Shown: piece by piece, positions 23,298-32,669 of the stretch
How the letters are laid out: the number at the start of each line of letters is the position of its first letter
How positions within the stretch are numbered: the stretch's first letter is position 1
Origin: Galactobacter valiniphilus
Lineage (GTDB): Bacteria > Actinomycetota > Actinomycetes > Actinomycetales > Micrococcaceae
Length of the DNA stretch: 64,000 nucleotides
Direction of reading: 5' to 3'
Assembly (NCBI RefSeq): GCF_003575975.1
Contig: NZ_QQXK01000009.1
Coordinates: 1 to 64,000, forward strand
The notes under the pieces: model-generated
What the model saw: the letters and a program-made list of their open reading frames with translations, nothing else
Told to the model about the DNA's origin: nothing
The model's database searches: none
Program-made: the position numbers and the translations under genes

Positions 23298-24578
23298 ATG
23301 ACCATCACGCTCAAGGTGGCGCTGCTCGGAGCCGGCACCGTCGGCGCCGAGGTGGCCCGCATCCTGACCCAGGACGCCGCCCAGCTGCAGGCCCGCAGCG
23401 GGGCCGCGCTCGAGCTCTCCGCCGTGGTGGTGCGCGACACCGCCGCCGATCGCGGCCCGCACATCCCGCGCGAGCTCGTCAGCTCCGACGCGGAGGCCGC
23501 CATCGACGGCGCCGACCTCGTGATCGAGCTTATGGGCGGCCTCGAGCCGGCCTCCACCTACATCCGCCGCGCGCTCTCGCGCGGCGCGAGCGTCGTGACG
23601 GGAAACAAGGCCCTCCTCGCCGAGCAGGGCCCCGAGCTCTTCGCCCTCGCCGCCGAGAACGGCGCCGAGCTCTCCTTCGAGGCCGCTGTGGCCGGCGCCA
23701 TCCCGATCCTGCGCCCGCTCGCCGAGTCGCTCGCCGGCGACACCGTGACCAAGGTGATGGGCATCGTCAACGGCTCCACCAACTTCATTCTGGACAAGAT
23801 GGACCGCGAGGGCGCGGACCTCGAGGCCGTCATGGCCGAGGCCTCGGCGCTGGGCTACCTCGAGGCGGATCCGTCCGCCGACGTGGAGGGGCACGACGCC
23901 GCCGCCAAGGCCGCCCTGCTCGCGACTCTCGCCTTTGGCTCGGGCTTCTCGATCGATCAGGTGCACACCGAGGGCATCACGGCCGTCACGGCCGCCGATG
24001 TCGAGGCAGCGCGCGCCGCCGATCAGGTCATCAAGCTGCTCGCCGTGGTGGAGCGCTCGGAGGCGGGCGTGCTCATGCGCGTGCACCCCACCCTGATCTC
24101 CCGCGAGCACCCGCTGGCCGCCGTCCACGGCGCGTTCAACGCCGTGTTCGTCGAGGCGCAGAACGCCGGCGAGCTCATGTTCTACGGCCCGGGCGCCGGC
24201 GGGGCCCCCACGGCCTCCGCCGTCATGGGTGACCTGGTCATGGCCGCGCGCCACCGCCTCGCCGGTTCCGCCGAGCCCACCCGCCTGGCCGCCGAGCCGA
24301 TCGCCGCCCTGCCAGTGCAGGACGCGATCACGCGCTACGCGCTGGCCCTCGACGTCGCCGACGCGCCGGGCGTGCTCGCCCGGATCGCCCAGGTCTTCGC
24401 CGATCACGGCGTCTCCATCGAGGCCATGCGCCAGAACGGCCACCTGGACGGTGCCGCCGAGCTGCGCATCATCACCCACGCTGGCACGCAGCGCGCGCTC
24501 GACGCGACCGTGGCAGCCGTCAACAAACTCGACGTGGTCACCGGGATCACGTCCGTCATGCGAGTCGAAGGGAACTGA
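23298..24578 (+). CDS. hom: Homoserine dehydrogenase
   Basis: It reduces aspartate semialdehyde to homoserine with NAD(P)H, the branch point to threonine and methionine. The N-terminal Rossmann domain starts with [17 protein letters not shown]. The catalytic region has [16 protein letters not shown] and [21 protein letters not shown]-terminal ACT domain (about residues 350-426, [19 protein letters not shown]) suggests feedback control by threonine, as known for corynebacterial enzymes. The ATG at 23298 has AGAGGA six bases upstream. The 97 bases after lysA contain a small CGGGCC/GGCCCG hairpin. thrC starts seven bases after its stop. Confidence 0.95.
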   Translation: MTITLKVALLGAGTVGAEVARILTQDAAQLQARSGAALELSAVVVRDTAADRGPHIPRELVSSDAEAAIDGADLVIELMGGLEPASTYIRRALSRGASVVTGNKALLAEQGPELFALAAENGAELSFEAAVAGAIPILRPLAESLAGDTVTKVMGIVNGSTNFILDKMDREGADLEAVMAEASALGYLEADPSADVEGHDAAAKAALLATLAFGSGFSIDQVHTEGITAVTAADVEAARAADQVIKLLAVVERSEAGVLMRVHPTLISREHPLAAVHGAFNAVFVEAQNAGELMFYGPGAGGAPTASAVMGDLVMAARHRLAGSAEPTRLAAEPIAALPVQDAITRYALALDVADAPGVLARIAQVFADHGVSIEAMRQNGHLDGAAELRIITHAGTQRALDATVAAVNKLDVVTGITSVMRVEGN

Positions 24579-24585
24579 GCACACC

Positions 24586-25683
24586 ATGGCTCACCAGTGG
24601 CGCGGAGTCATCCGCGAATACGCAGATCGCCTGCCCGTTGAGGACGGCGACACCATCGTCACCCTCGGCGAGGGTGGCACGCCCCTCGTCTACGCCCCGG
24701 CCCTCTCCGCCGAGACCGGCAACGAGGTCTACCTCAAGGTCGAGGGCATGAACCCGACCGGTTCCTTCAAGGACCGAGGCATGACCATGGCCGTCACGGC
24801 CGCCGTCAAGGCCGGCGCCAAGGCCGTCGTGTGCGCCTCCACTGGCAACACCTCCGCCTCCGCCGCCGCGTTTGCCAAGCAGGCCGGCATCACGTGCGCC
24901 GTGCTCGTCCCGGACGGCAAGATCTCCATGGGCAAGCTCTCGCAGGCCGTGGCCCACGGCGCCAAGATCATCCAGGTGGACGGCAACTTCGACAACTGCC
25001 TCGAGGTCGCCCGCAAGCTCTCCGAGAACTACCCGGTGTACCTGGTCAACTCGGTCAACCCGGCCCGCATCGAGGGCCAGAAGACCGGCGCCTTCGAGGT
25101 GGTCGACTTCCTGGGCGACGCCCCGGACTACCACCTGCTGCCCGTCGGCAATGCAGGCAACATCACGGCCTACTGGAAGGGTTACAAGGAGTACGCCTCC
25201 GAGTACACCAACCAGGCCGGCGCCGTGCTGCCCGCCGTCTCCACCAAGACCCCCATCATGTGGGGCTTCCAGGCCGCCGGCTCGGCACCCATCGTGGACG
25301 GTCACCCGATCCTCGAGCCCGAGACGATCGCCACCGCGATCCGCATCGGCAACCCCGCCTCGTGGGAGTTCGCCGAGGCCGCGCGCGACGAGTCCGGCGG
25401 GCTCATCGACGCCGTCACCGACGAGGAGATCCTCGAGGCGCACCGCTGGCTCTCCTCCCGCGAGGGAGTCTTCGTGGAGCCCGCCTCCGCCGCCGGTGCC
25501 GCCGGCCTGCTCAAGCACCACCGCGCGGGCACGGCCCCCACGGGCAAGAAGATCGTCATCACCGTCACCGGCCACGGCCTGAAGGACCCCGAGTGGGCCG
25601 TCAAGGGCGCGGGCGAGGACGCCTCGCCCGTCAAGGTCGAGTTCGACGTCGTGTCGGTCGCCGACGCCCTCGGGCTGAAGTGA
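24586..25683 (+). CDS. thrC: Threonine synthase
   Basis: A PLP enzyme (fold type II) that makes threonine from O-phosphohomoserine. [11 protein letters not shown] carries the PLP lysine at residue 62. [13 protein letters not shown] is the phosphate- and substrate-binding loop, and [16 protein letters not shown] and [12 protein letters not shown] follow in order. At 365 residues it is the short bacterial form. AAGGGA lies upstream of the ATG at 24586. It overlaps thrB by four bases (GTGA), so product and substrate enzymes are co-translated. Confidence 0.95.
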   Translation: MAHQWRGVIREYADRLPVEDGDTIVTLGEGGTPLVYAPALSAETGNEVYLKVEGMNPTGSFKDRGMTMAVTAAVKAGAKAVVCASTGNTSASAAAFAKQAGITCAVLVPDGKISMGKLSQAVAHGAKIIQVDGNFDNCLEVARKLSENYPVYLVNSVNPARIEGQKTGAFEVVDFLGDAPDYHLLPVGNAGNITAYWKGYKEYASEYTNQAGAVLPAVSTKTPIMWGFQAAGSAPIVDGHPILEPETIATAIRIGNPASWEFAEAARDESGGLIDAVTDEEILEAHRWLSSREGVFVEPASAAGAAGLLKHHRAGTAPTGKKIVITVTGHGLKDPEWAVKGAGEDASPVKVEFDVVSVADALGLK

Positions 25684-26774
25684 GCGCGGGGGTGGCCGAG
25701 CGCAGCACGGCGGGACTCCCGCTGGCCTTCAGCGTGCCCACCGGCACGACGCCGCAGGGCGGGGTGAGTGCCTCCGTGCACGTCCCGGCCACCTCCGCGA
25801 ACCTGGGGCCGGGTTTCGATGCCTTGGGCCTCGCCCTCGCCTACGGCGACGAGCTGGTGGCCTCCGTGGCCGCCGGCTCGCCCGCGGGCGACCGGGTGGA
25901 CATCAGCGGCGCGGGGGAGGGCTGCCTTCCCACGGACGGAAGCCACCTTGCCGTCCGCACCATCCGCGACGCGTGGGATGCCTGGGGCGTGGACCACGCC
26001 GGCGTGGCGCTCAGCCTGCACGCGACGAACCGCACGCCGCATGGCCGCGGCCAGGGCTCCTCGGCCGCCGTGATCGTGGCGGCCCTGACCGCCGCCGCCG
26101 CGCTGCTGCCGGAGGGCCTGCGCCCTGACCGCGACGACGTGTTCGAGCTGGCGGCCCGCATCGAGGGGCACCCCGACAACGTGGCCCCGGCCGTCTATGG
26201 CGGCCTGACCATCTCCTGGGGCGGCGAGGACGGCGGATCCGCCCCGGCCCCGCGCGGCGAGGCAGCCGAGGGGCGCGCCTTCCGCACCGCCGTGCTGCGC
26301 CCCCACGAGGAGCTCGTGGCCCTCGTCGCCATCCCGGATGTGAAGCTCGCCACGGCGCTGGCCCGAGGCCTGCTCCCCGCGCAGCTTCCGCACGCCGCCG
26401 CGGCGGCGAACTCGGGCCGCTCTGCCCTGCTGATCCACGCGCTCACCGCGGCCCCCGAGCTGCTCGGCGTGGCCACCGAGGACCGCCTGCACGAGTCCTT
26501 CCGCGCGCCCGCCATGCCCGCGTCCGCGGCGCTGATCGGGGCCCTGCGCGCGCAGGGCTTCGCCGCGACGGTCTCTGGCGCCGGCCCCACGGTGCTGGTC
26601 CTGGCCCGCGCGGGCGAGGAGGCGGAACTGGCCAAGGCCGAGCTGCTGCGCCTGAGCCAGGCCGAGGGGGCCACCCGGATTGGCGCCGAGGGCGAAGCTG
26701 TGAACTGGCGTGTCCTGGAACCCGGCTTGGATACGGCAGGTGCTACAGTGATTGTGCATCGAACGGTGGGCTGA
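25680..26774 (+). CDS. thrB: Homoserine kinase
   Basis: A GHMP-family kinase that phosphorylates homoserine with ATP for threonine synthase. [20 protein letters not shown] is the N-terminal GHMP motif, [14 protein letters not shown] the ATP-binding loop and [11 protein letters not shown] the C-terminal motif. The GTG at 25680 (GTGA overlap with thrC) gives 364 residues, with about 33 residues before the first GHMP strand. A later GTG at 25764 would give a more typical N-terminus and cannot be excluded. The 3' end of the gene contains a predicted promoter for rho. Confidence 0.93.
   Translation: MSAGVAERSTAGLPLAFSVPTGTTPQGGVSASVHVPATSANLGPGFDALGLALAYGDELVASVAAGSPAGDRVDISGAGEGCLPTDGSHLAVRTIRDAWDAWGVDHAGVALSLHATNRTPHGRGQGSSAAVIVAALTAAAALLPEGLRPDRDDVFELAARIEGHPDNVAPAVYGGLTISWGGEDGGSAPAPRGEAAEGRAFRTAVLRPHEELVALVAIPDVKLATALARGLLPAQLPHAAAAANSGRSALLIHALTAAPELLGVATEDRLHESFRAPAMPASAALIGALRAQGFAATVSGAGPTVLVLARAGEEAELAKAELLRLSQAEGATRIGAEGEAVNWRVLEPGLDTAGATVIVHRTVG
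26744..26749 (+). promoter_or_regulatory. Candidate -10 element for rho inside thrB
   Basis: TACAGT in the last codons of thrB is a good -10 hexamer. A start near 26756 would produce a leader of about 365 bases before rho. No clear -35 at 17-base spacing is visible. Confidence 0.45.
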
Positions 26775-27120
26775 GCCTCCTTTCACCGCGCTTGACGCGA
26801 GGGGGAGCTAGCCGCCGCAGGGAGTGAAGTCAGCCCGTGCCACTCGGTCCGGGCCTTCCCCCTCACGTCAGGGGCCAGCCGGCCCCTTCAGGAAACGCGA
26901 TGCTCCTCGTTTCGCCGTGCGCCCTGCACTGCCACCGCGGTTTGCCTGCGGTGCCATCAGGCCCACCCCAAGCGAGGGTTCGGCCCCATGTGGCGCGCGA
27001 AGTGAGCGCGCTCAGGGCCGTCCCTCCCGCCGGTTCTTCCTTGCCGCGCGGAGGGCACCACATCAGCAGCGGGCCGCCACCACTACCGTGGACCCGCCCA
27101 ACGAGGGGGAAGGAACCTTC
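26775..27120 (+). other. Long leader of rho
   Basis: These 346 bases hold no credible gene. They are cytosine-rich with unstructured runs and several GC hairpins, which would suit autoregulation by Rho-dependent termination as known for E. coli rho. This is an inference from length and composition. Confidence 0.4.
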
Positions 27121-29394
27121 GTGACCGTCACCACCGACGTGGACAACTCTTCAGCTGCGCCCAAGCAGAGCGGCCTCTCCGCTCTCAAGCTGGCTCAGCT
27201 CCAGGAACTCGCGGGCCAGCTGGGGATCGCCGGCGCCAAGCGCCTGCGCAAGGCCGAGCTCGTCGAGGCCATCTCCGATCATCAGCGCGGCGGCTCCGTG
27301 GCCGACCGCGACGCCGCCGAGGCCAAGAAGAAGGCCGAGGCCGCCGCCCAGGCCGAGGCGAAGAAGGCGGAGGCCGCAAAGGCCGCCGCCGAGCCGGCCA
27401 AGAAGGCCGACGCCTCCGAGGCCCCGGCCGAGGAGCAGCGCCCCACGCGCAGCCGCGTTCGCGGCCGCCGGGCCGCCTCCTCCGAGGCCGGTTCGCCGAC
27501 CCGCGCGACGCGCACCGTCACCTCGGACGAGACTCCCGCCGAGCAGCAGGCCCCGGCCGCCGGCCGTGCCAACAGCACGCGCGGCAACCGCAGCTCGGCC
27601 CGCGCCGAGGCCAAGGTTGAGGCCGCCCCGGCCGCCGCCCAGGACGAGGTAGCCGAGGAGCAGCCCGCCCGCCAGCTCTCCGTCAAGGAGCGCGCCCTGG
27701 CCCAGGCCGCGCTGCGCGCCGAGCGCGACGAGGCCATCGCCGCCGCCGAGCAGGCCGGCAACCCGCGCCGCAACCGTCGCGGTCGCCGCGCCGCCTCCTC
27801 CGAGGCCGGCCAGAACGCCGCGTCCTCCGAGCGCAACGAGGCCCCCGAGGCCTCGGAGCAGGGCGAGAACGCCGAGGAGAACGGCAACCGCAACCAGCGC
27901 GGCAACCGTGAGAACGGCAACCGCGAGAACAACGGGGAGACCCGCAATCAGCGCCGCCGCAACCGCCGCGGCGAGGAGCGCGCGGAGTCCGAGGGCACGG
28001 AGGAGAACTCCTCCGAGCGCGCCCAGGGCGAGCGCGCCGAGAAGCGCGAGAACACCCGCGAGGCCCGCGAGCCGCGCCAGGGGAACCAGGCCCGCCAGGA
28101 GGAGCAGCGCTCCTCCCGCCGCGATCGCCAGCGCGAGCGCAACGAGCGCCAGCGCAACGACCGCAACGAGCGTAACGGCCGCAACAACCGCCGCGGCCGC
28201 GGCGCGGTCGAGGTGGACGACACCGAGCTGACCGAGGACGACGTCCTGATGCCGGTGGCCGGCATCCTCGACGTGGGCGATCAGCACGCCTTCGTTCGCA
28301 CCTCCGGCTACCTGCCGGGCCCGAACGATGTGTACGTGACCCTGCAGCAGGTCCGCCGCGCGAACCTGCGCAAGGGCGACGCCGTGGTCGGCGCCATCCG
28401 CGCCCCCCGCGAGGGCGAGGACCGCAGCGGTGCCAACGGCCGCACCAAGTACGCCCCGCTCGTGCGCATCGCCACGGTCAACGGCGTGCCGGTCGAGGAG
28501 AACAAGGATCGCGTCGAGTTCAACAAGCTCGTTCCGCTCTACCCCTCCGAGCGCCTGCGCCTCGAGACCGACCCCAAGAAGGTCGGCCCCCGCGTCATCG
28601 ACCTGATCTCCCCGATCGGTAAGGGCCAGCGCGGCCTCATCGTCTCCCCGCCGAAGGCCGGTAAGACGATGATCCTGCAGTCGATCGCCGCCGCGATCAC
28701 GCAGAACAACCCCGAGGTCCACCTCATGATGGTGCTCGTCGACGAGCGCCCCGAAGAGGTCACCGACATGCAGCGCTCGGTGCACGGCGAGGTCATCGCC
28801 TCGACGTTCGATCGCCCGGCCGACGACCACACCACGGTCGCCGAGCTGGCCATCGAGCGCGCCAAGCGCCTCGTGGAGCAGGGCAAGGATGTCGTGGTCC
28901 TCCTCGACTCCATGACCCGCCTGGGCCGTGCCTACAACCAGGCCGCCCCGGCCTCGGGCCGCATCCTCTCCGGTGGCGTCGACGCCGCCGCGCTCTACCC
29001 GCCGAAGCGCTTCTTCGGTGCCGCCCGCAACATCGAGAACGGCGGCTCGCTGACCATCCTGGCCACGGCCCTGGTGGAGACCGGTTCCAAGATGGACGAG
29101 GTCATCTTCGAGGAGTTCAAGGGCACCGGCAACATGGAGCTGCGCCTCTCCCGCCACCTGGCTGACAAGCGCATCTTCCCGGCCGTGGACGTCAACGCGT
29201 CCTCGACCCGCCGCGAGGAGAACCTGCTCAGCCCCGAGGAGGTGCGCATCATGTGGCGCCTGCGCCGCGTGCTCTCCGGCCTGGAGCAGCAGCAGGCCCT
29301 CGAGCTGCTCACCTCCAAGATTCGCGACACCCAGTCGAACGCTGAGTTCCTCATGGTCGTGAACCGCACCACCCTCGGCGACTCCAAGAAGTAG
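27121..29394 (+). CDS. rho: Transcription termination factor Rho (actinobacterial form)
   Basis: A hexameric RNA-dependent ATPase that releases transcripts. The N-terminal Rho domain (LSALKLAQLQELAGQLGI, about residues 19-36) is followed by a very long insert (about 50-375). The insert is first Ala/Glu/Lys-rich and then Arg/Asn/Glu-rich, with many NRxN and RRxRR runs. It precedes the cold-shock RNA-binding domain (VAGILDVGDQHAFVRTSGYL) and the ATPase core with Walker A PPKAGKT (about 510-516), VDERPEEVTDM and the late TSKIRDTQSNAEFL. Similar inserts in Micrococcus luteus Rho allow termination on structured GC-rich RNA. GTG at 27121 has GGGGGAAGGAA upstream. Confidence 0.95.
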   Translation: MTVTTDVDNSSAAPKQSGLSALKLAQLQELAGQLGIAGAKRLRKAELVEAISDHQRGGSVADRDAAEAKKKAEAAAQAEAKKAEAAKAAAEPAKKADASEAPAEEQRPTRSRVRGRRAASSEAGSPTRATRTVTSDETPAEQQAPAAGRANSTRGNRSSARAEAKVEAAPAAAQDEVAEEQPARQLSVKERALAQAALRAERDEAIAAAEQAGNPRRNRRGRRAASSEAGQNAASSERNEAPEASEQGENAEENGNRNQRGNRENGNRENNGETRNQRRRNRRGEERAESEGTEENSSERAQGERAEKRENTREAREPRQGNQARQEEQRSSRRDRQRERNERQRNDRNERNGRNNRRGRGAVEVDDTELTEDDVLMPVAGILDVGDQHAFVRTSGYLPGPNDVYVTLQQVRRANLRKGDAVVGAIRAPREGEDRSGANGRTKYAPLVRIATVNGVPVEENKDRVEFNKLVPLYPSERLRLETDPKKVGPRVIDLISPIGKGQRGLIVSPPKAGKTMILQSIAAAITQNNPEVHLMMVLVDERPEEVTDMQRSVHGEVIASTFDRPADDHTTVAELAIERAKRLVEQGKDVVVLLDSMTRLGRAYNQAAPASGRILSGGVDAAALYPPKRFFGAARNIENGGSLTILATALVETGSKMDEVIFEEFKGTGNMELRLSRHLADKRIFPAVDVNASSTRREENLLSPEEVRIMWRLRRVLSGLEQQQALELLTSKIRDTQSNAEFLMVVNRTTLGDSKK

Positions 29395-29419
29395 CCAGGC
29401 TCAACGCGCCCGGACGGAC

Positions 29420-29466
29420 GGCGCCCCTCACCCCACCAGCCCCGGCTGGTAGGGGTGAGGGGCGCC
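29420..29466 (+). terminator. rho terminator
   Basis: A 22-base-pair hairpin with one bulged base (arms 29420-29441 and 29444-29466) lies 26 bases after the rho stop. It is followed by GCGCGTCGTCGT rather than a T tract. Confidence 0.8.
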
Positions 29467-29501
29467 GGACGCCGGGCGCGTCGTCGTACTGGGCCCTCAC
29501 G

Positions 29502-29562
29502 TCCCGCCTTTTTCGCCCCATCCCGCCCCTTCTGGCCGGGATTCAACGAAAAGTGCGGGAGG
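29502..29562. repeat. Intergenic palindromic repeat, copy A
   Basis: The outer arms TCCCGCCTTTTTCG (29502-29515) and CGAAAAGTGCGGGA (29547-29560) pair at 12 of 14 positions and enclose inner arms ATCCCG and CGGGAT. A 24-base part (29537-29560) matches copy B at 55621-55644 (reverse strand) with one difference. Confidence 0.65.
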
Positions 29563-29649
29563 CAAGCGGGGCCTCCGGGCCTCCGCTAGGAGGCGCCCCC
29601 ACAGCAGCAGGCGCGACCACCCGAAGGTCGGCAGCAGGAAGCAGGAGAC

Positions 29650-30729
29650 ATGTTCGAGTCCGTTCAGGGCCTCGTCGACGAGCACGCCCAGATCCAGGAA
29701 CGGCTCGCCGACCCCTCGGTCTACCAGGACCAGGGCCTGGCCAAGCGCCTCGGCCGCCGCGGCGCCGAGCTCAACGCGATCGTGGAGACCTACCGGCGCT
29801 GGCTCCAGCTGCAGGAAGACCTCGAGGCGGCCCGCGAGATGGCGGCGCTTGACGCCGAGTTCGCGCAGGAGGCCAAGGACATCGAGGAGGAACTCCCGGT
29901 CCTGGCTGAGAAGCTGCGCCGCCTGCTCATCCCGCGCGATCCCAACGACGGCCGCGACGCGATCCTCGAGGTCAAGGGCGGCGAGGGCGGCGAGGAGGCT
30001 GCCCTGTTTGCCGCCGACCTGCTGCGCATGTACACGCGCTACGCCGAGGCCCGCGGCTGGAAGGTCGAGTTCATCTCCTCGACGGATTCGGACCTGGGCG
30101 GCTACAAGGACGCGCAGATCGCGATCAAGGGCGAGGGCTCCGAGCCGGCCGAGGGCGTCTACGCCGCCCTCAAGTACGAGGGCGGCGTGCACCGCGTGCA
30201 GCGCGTCCCCGTGACGGAGTCGCAGGGGCGCATCCACACCTCCGCCGCCGGCGTGCTGGTCTTCCCCGAGGTCGACGAGCCCGAGGAGATCGAGATCCAG
30301 CAGAACGATCTCAAGATCGACGTCTACCGCTCCTCGGGCCCCGGCGGCCAGAGCGTCAACACGACCGACTCGGCCGTGCGCATCACCCACCTGCCCACGG
30401 GCATCGTGGTGGCCATGCAGAACGAGAAGTCCCAGCTGCAGAACCGCGAGGCCGCCATGCGCGTGCTGCGCTCGCGCCTCCTGGCCCACCAGCAGGAGCA
30501 GATCGACGCCGCGAACGCCGATGTGCGCCACTCGCAGGTGCGCACCATGGACCGTTCCGAGCGCATCCGCACCTACAACTTCCCGGAGAACCGCATCGCG
30601 GATCACCGCACCGGCTACAAGTCCTACAACCTTGACGCGGTCCTGAACGGCGAGCTGCAGCCCGTCATCGACTCCTGCATCCAGATGGACGAGGAGTCCC
30701 GGCTGGCCGCGCTCGGCGAGGAGGACTGA
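29650..30729 (+). CDS. prfA: Peptide chain release factor 1
   Basis: It recognises UAA and UAG stop codons and triggers peptide release. The N-terminal helical PCRF domain (about residues 1-110) is followed by the RF-1 core with [20 protein letters not shown] and the catalytic [10 protein letters not shown] (GGQ at 232-234). The basic C-terminal part has [14 protein letters not shown]. The 359-residue length is standard. Weak ribosome-binding sequence AGGAGA lies before the ATG. prmC, which methylates the GGQ glutamine, follows after three bases. Confidence 0.96.
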   Translation: MFESVQGLVDEHAQIQERLADPSVYQDQGLAKRLGRRGAELNAIVETYRRWLQLQEDLEAAREMAALDAEFAQEAKDIEEELPVLAEKLRRLLIPRDPNDGRDAILEVKGGEGGEEAALFAADLLRMYTRYAEARGWKVEFISSTDSDLGGYKDAQIAIKGEGSEPAEGVYAALKYEGGVHRVQRVPVTESQGRIHTSAAGVLVFPEVDEPEEIEIQQNDLKIDVYRSSGPGGQSVNTTDSAVRITHLPTGIVVAMQNEKSQLQNREAAMRVLRSRLLAHQQEQIDAANADVRHSQVRTMDRSERIRTYNFPENRIADHRTGYKSYNLDAVLNGELQPVIDSCIQMDEESRLAALGEED

Positions 30730-30732
30730 GCC

Positions 30733-31758
30733 GTGGCCGGCGAGTTCGTTGGCCTGCCCGGCCTGGGCGACGCCCTGCCCGGCGTCCCGCCGCTTCCCGG
30801 TTTCGGGGCGGCCACGCCGGCCGTTCCGGCCGCCGTGTCACAGGTGCACGACGGCGTGGTGGCCGGTTCGCTCGAGGGCGTGGCTTCCAGCGTGGACGGC
30901 GCGGGCGAGCTGCGCGCGGCCCTGCGCGTGGCCGCCGCCGCGCTCAACGCCGCGGGCGTCGAGTCGCCGCGCGCCGACGCCGAACTGCTCGCCGGGCACC
31001 TGCTGGGGCAGGATCGCGGCCGCTTGGCCGTCACGGCGCTCATGGGGGCGCCCGTACCCGCGGGCTACGGCGAGCTCGTGGCCGCCCGTGCCTCGCGCAT
31101 TCCCCTGCAACACCTCACGGGCGGCGCCCCCTTTCGCTCCCTGAGCCTCGCTGTGGGCCCCGGCGTCTTTGTCCCGCGCCCCGAGACCGAGCTCGTGGCG
31201 CAGGCGGCCATCGACGAGGCGCGCGCCGTGCTGGCCGCCGGGCGGGAGCCGCTCGTGGTGGACGCCTGCACCGGCTCCGGCGCCATCGCCGCCGCCGTGG
31301 CCACCGAGGTGCCAGGCGCCGTGGTGCACGCGATCGAGCTGCACGAGGCCGCCCACGCCTACGCCGCCAAGAACCTGGCCGGCACCGGAGCTCGACTTCA
31401 CCTCGGCGACGCGCTGACGGCGCTCGAGGAGCTGGCCGGAACGGTCGACGTCCTGGTCTCCAATCCGCCTTACGTCCCGCCGCGCGAGCACGCCGATCCC
31501 GAGGTGCAGCTGCACGATCCGGACACGGCGCTCTACGGCGGGGGAGCTGACGGCATGGACTTCCCGCGGGCACTCGCCCTGCGCGCCGCCCAACTGCTGC
31601 GCACCGGCGGGCTCTTTGTCATGGAGCACGACGAGACGCAGGAGAATGCCGTCCTGGCGCTCTTCGGCGCCGTGGCCGCGGCCGGGGCGTGGGCCGAGGC
31701 GACCGTGCTGCCCGATCTCGCCGGGCGCCCGCGCTTTGTCGTGGCCCGGCGCTCCTAA
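30733..31758 (+). CDS. prmC: Release factor glutamine methyltransferase
   Basis: It methylates the GGQ glutamine of RF1 and RF2 with S-adenosylmethionine. The helical N-terminal domain has ESPRADAELLAGHLLGQ. The SAM-binding motif VVDACTGSGAIAAAVA and the catalytic SNPPYVPP (substrate Gln-binding NPPY) are clear. The first 55 residues are a Gly/Pro/Ala-rich extension that the family normally lacks. The GTG at 30733 has GGAGGA in the end of prfA, but a later start would still give a full-length enzyme. The final 7 codons are duplicated downstream as part of a 57-base direct repeat. Confidence 0.93.
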   Translation: MAGEFVGLPGLGDALPGVPPLPGFGAATPAVPAAVSQVHDGVVAGSLEGVASSVDGAGELRAALRVAAAALNAAGVESPRADAELLAGHLLGQDRGRLAVTALMGAPVPAGYGELVAARASRIPLQHLTGGAPFRSLSLAVGPGVFVPRPETELVAQAAIDEARAVLAAGREPLVVDACTGSGAIAAAVATEVPGAVVHAIELHEAAHAYAAKNLAGTGARLHLGDALTALEELAGTVDVLVSNPPYVPPREHADPEVQLHDPDTALYGGGADGMDFPRALALRAAQLLRTGGLFVMEHDETQENAVLALFGAVAAAGAWAEATVLPDLAGRPRFVVARRS

Positions 31759-31794
31759 GGCGCCTGCGGCTGGGACTGACCCACGCGCCGTCGT
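31738..31794. repeat. 57-base direct repeat, copy 1
   Basis: This copy covers the last codons and stop of prmC and the following 36 bases. It matches 31842-31898 at 54 of 57 positions. Confidence 0.85.
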
Positions 31795-31841
31795 GCGCTG
31801 AAACGGAGCGTCAGCCCCACCCTGTCGGGCGTCCGCGCGTC

Positions 31842-31898
31842 GTCGTGGCCCGGCGCTCTTAAGGTGCCTGCGGCTGGGACTGACCCACCCGCCGTCGT
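31842..31898. repeat. 57-base direct repeat, copy 2
   Basis: This is a second copy offset by 104 bases. It begins at GTCGTGGCCCGGCGCTC. Weaker similarity continues beyond it, so the original duplicated unit was probably about 104 bases. Confidence 0.85.
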
Positions 31899-31984
31899 CC
31901 TCCGAAGCGGTCCGTCGGCGCCGGCCCTGCCTGCCCCGCCGGGCGCGCCGGGCACACCGGCGAGGGAAAGCCCTTGTGGCGTGG

Positions 31985-31990
31985 GAGAAT
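31985..31990 (+). promoter_or_regulatory. Leaderless -10-like element GAGAAT for tsaC
   Basis: GAGAAT plus seven bases leads into the GTG at 31998, the same layout as argS. No Shine-Dalgarno sequence is present. Confidence 0.5.
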
Positions 31991-31997
31991 CACTGAC

Positions 31998-32660
31998 GTG
32001 AGTGAGACTTTTGATTGCCAGGATCCCGCCGCCCGCGCGGAGGGAATCGCCGCCGCGCAGGTGGCCGTCGCCGCCAAGTCCTGCGTCGTGATCCCCACGG
32101 ACACGGTCTACGGCATCGGTGCCGACGCCTTCTCCCCGCAGGCCGTCGCGACCCTCCTGGCCGCCAAGGGCCGGGGCCGGCAGATGCCGCCGCCCGTCCT
32201 GATCCCGCGCCTGGCCACCCTGGACGGCCTCGCGACCGACGTGCCCGAGGGCGCCCGCGCCCTCGCCGAGCGCTTCTGGCCCGGTGCCCTGACCCTCATC
32301 CTTCACGCGCAGCCCTCCCTCACCTGGGACCTTGGCGAGACCCGCGGGACCGTGGCCCTGCGCATGCCCGACGACGCCGTGGCGCGCGAGCTGCTCGACG
32401 CGACCGGCCCGCTCGCCGTGTCCTCCGCCAACCGCACGGGCGTTGCCACGGGCCCCACGGCGGCCGACGCGCGCGAGCAGCTGGCCGACTCGGTGGCCGT
32501 CTACCTCGAGGACGGGCAGCGTCCCGCCGCCGGGGGAGTGCCCACGCCGTCCACGATCGTCGACTACACCACCGAGCCACCGCTCATCCGCCGCCTCGGC
32601 GCGCTCTCCCTCGAGACGCTGCGCGAGGTCGCCCCGAGCATCGTCGCCGAGGGGAACTGA
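31998..32660 (+). CDS. tsaC: L-threonylcarbamoyladenylate synthase (TsaC/YrdC/Sua5 family)
   Basis: It makes threonylcarbamoyl-AMP from threonine, bicarbonate and ATP, the first step of the t6A37 modification in ANN-decoding tRNAs. The YrdC domain fills the protein: VIPTDTVYGIGADAF (N-terminal motif), LLAAKGRGRQMPPPVLI (KxR motif), RFWPGALTLIL, and GTVALRMPDD before LAVSSANRTG. At 220 residues it has no C-terminal Sua5 extension. The GTG at 31998 is fixed by its position after GAGAAT-N7. It sits between prmC and the wecA-like gene as in mycobacteria. Confidence 0.93.
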   Translation: MSETFDCQDPAARAEGIAAAQVAVAAKSCVVIPTDTVYGIGADAFSPQAVATLLAAKGRGRQMPPPVLIPRLATLDGLATDVPEGARALAERFWPGALTLILHAQPSLTWDLGETRGTVALRMPDDAVARELLDATGPLAVSSANRTGVATGPTAADAREQLADSVAVYLEDGQRPAAGGVPTPSTIVDYTTEPPLIRRLGALSLETLREVAPSIVAEGN

Positions 32661-32669
32661 CGGCGTCCC

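Noticed and set aside
27151-29157. 668-codon minus-strand open frame opposite rho, rich in Leu/Gly/Val
   Set aside because: It looks like a membrane protein only because the Rho insert is rich in Arg/Glu/Asn codons whose complements encode hydrophobic residues.
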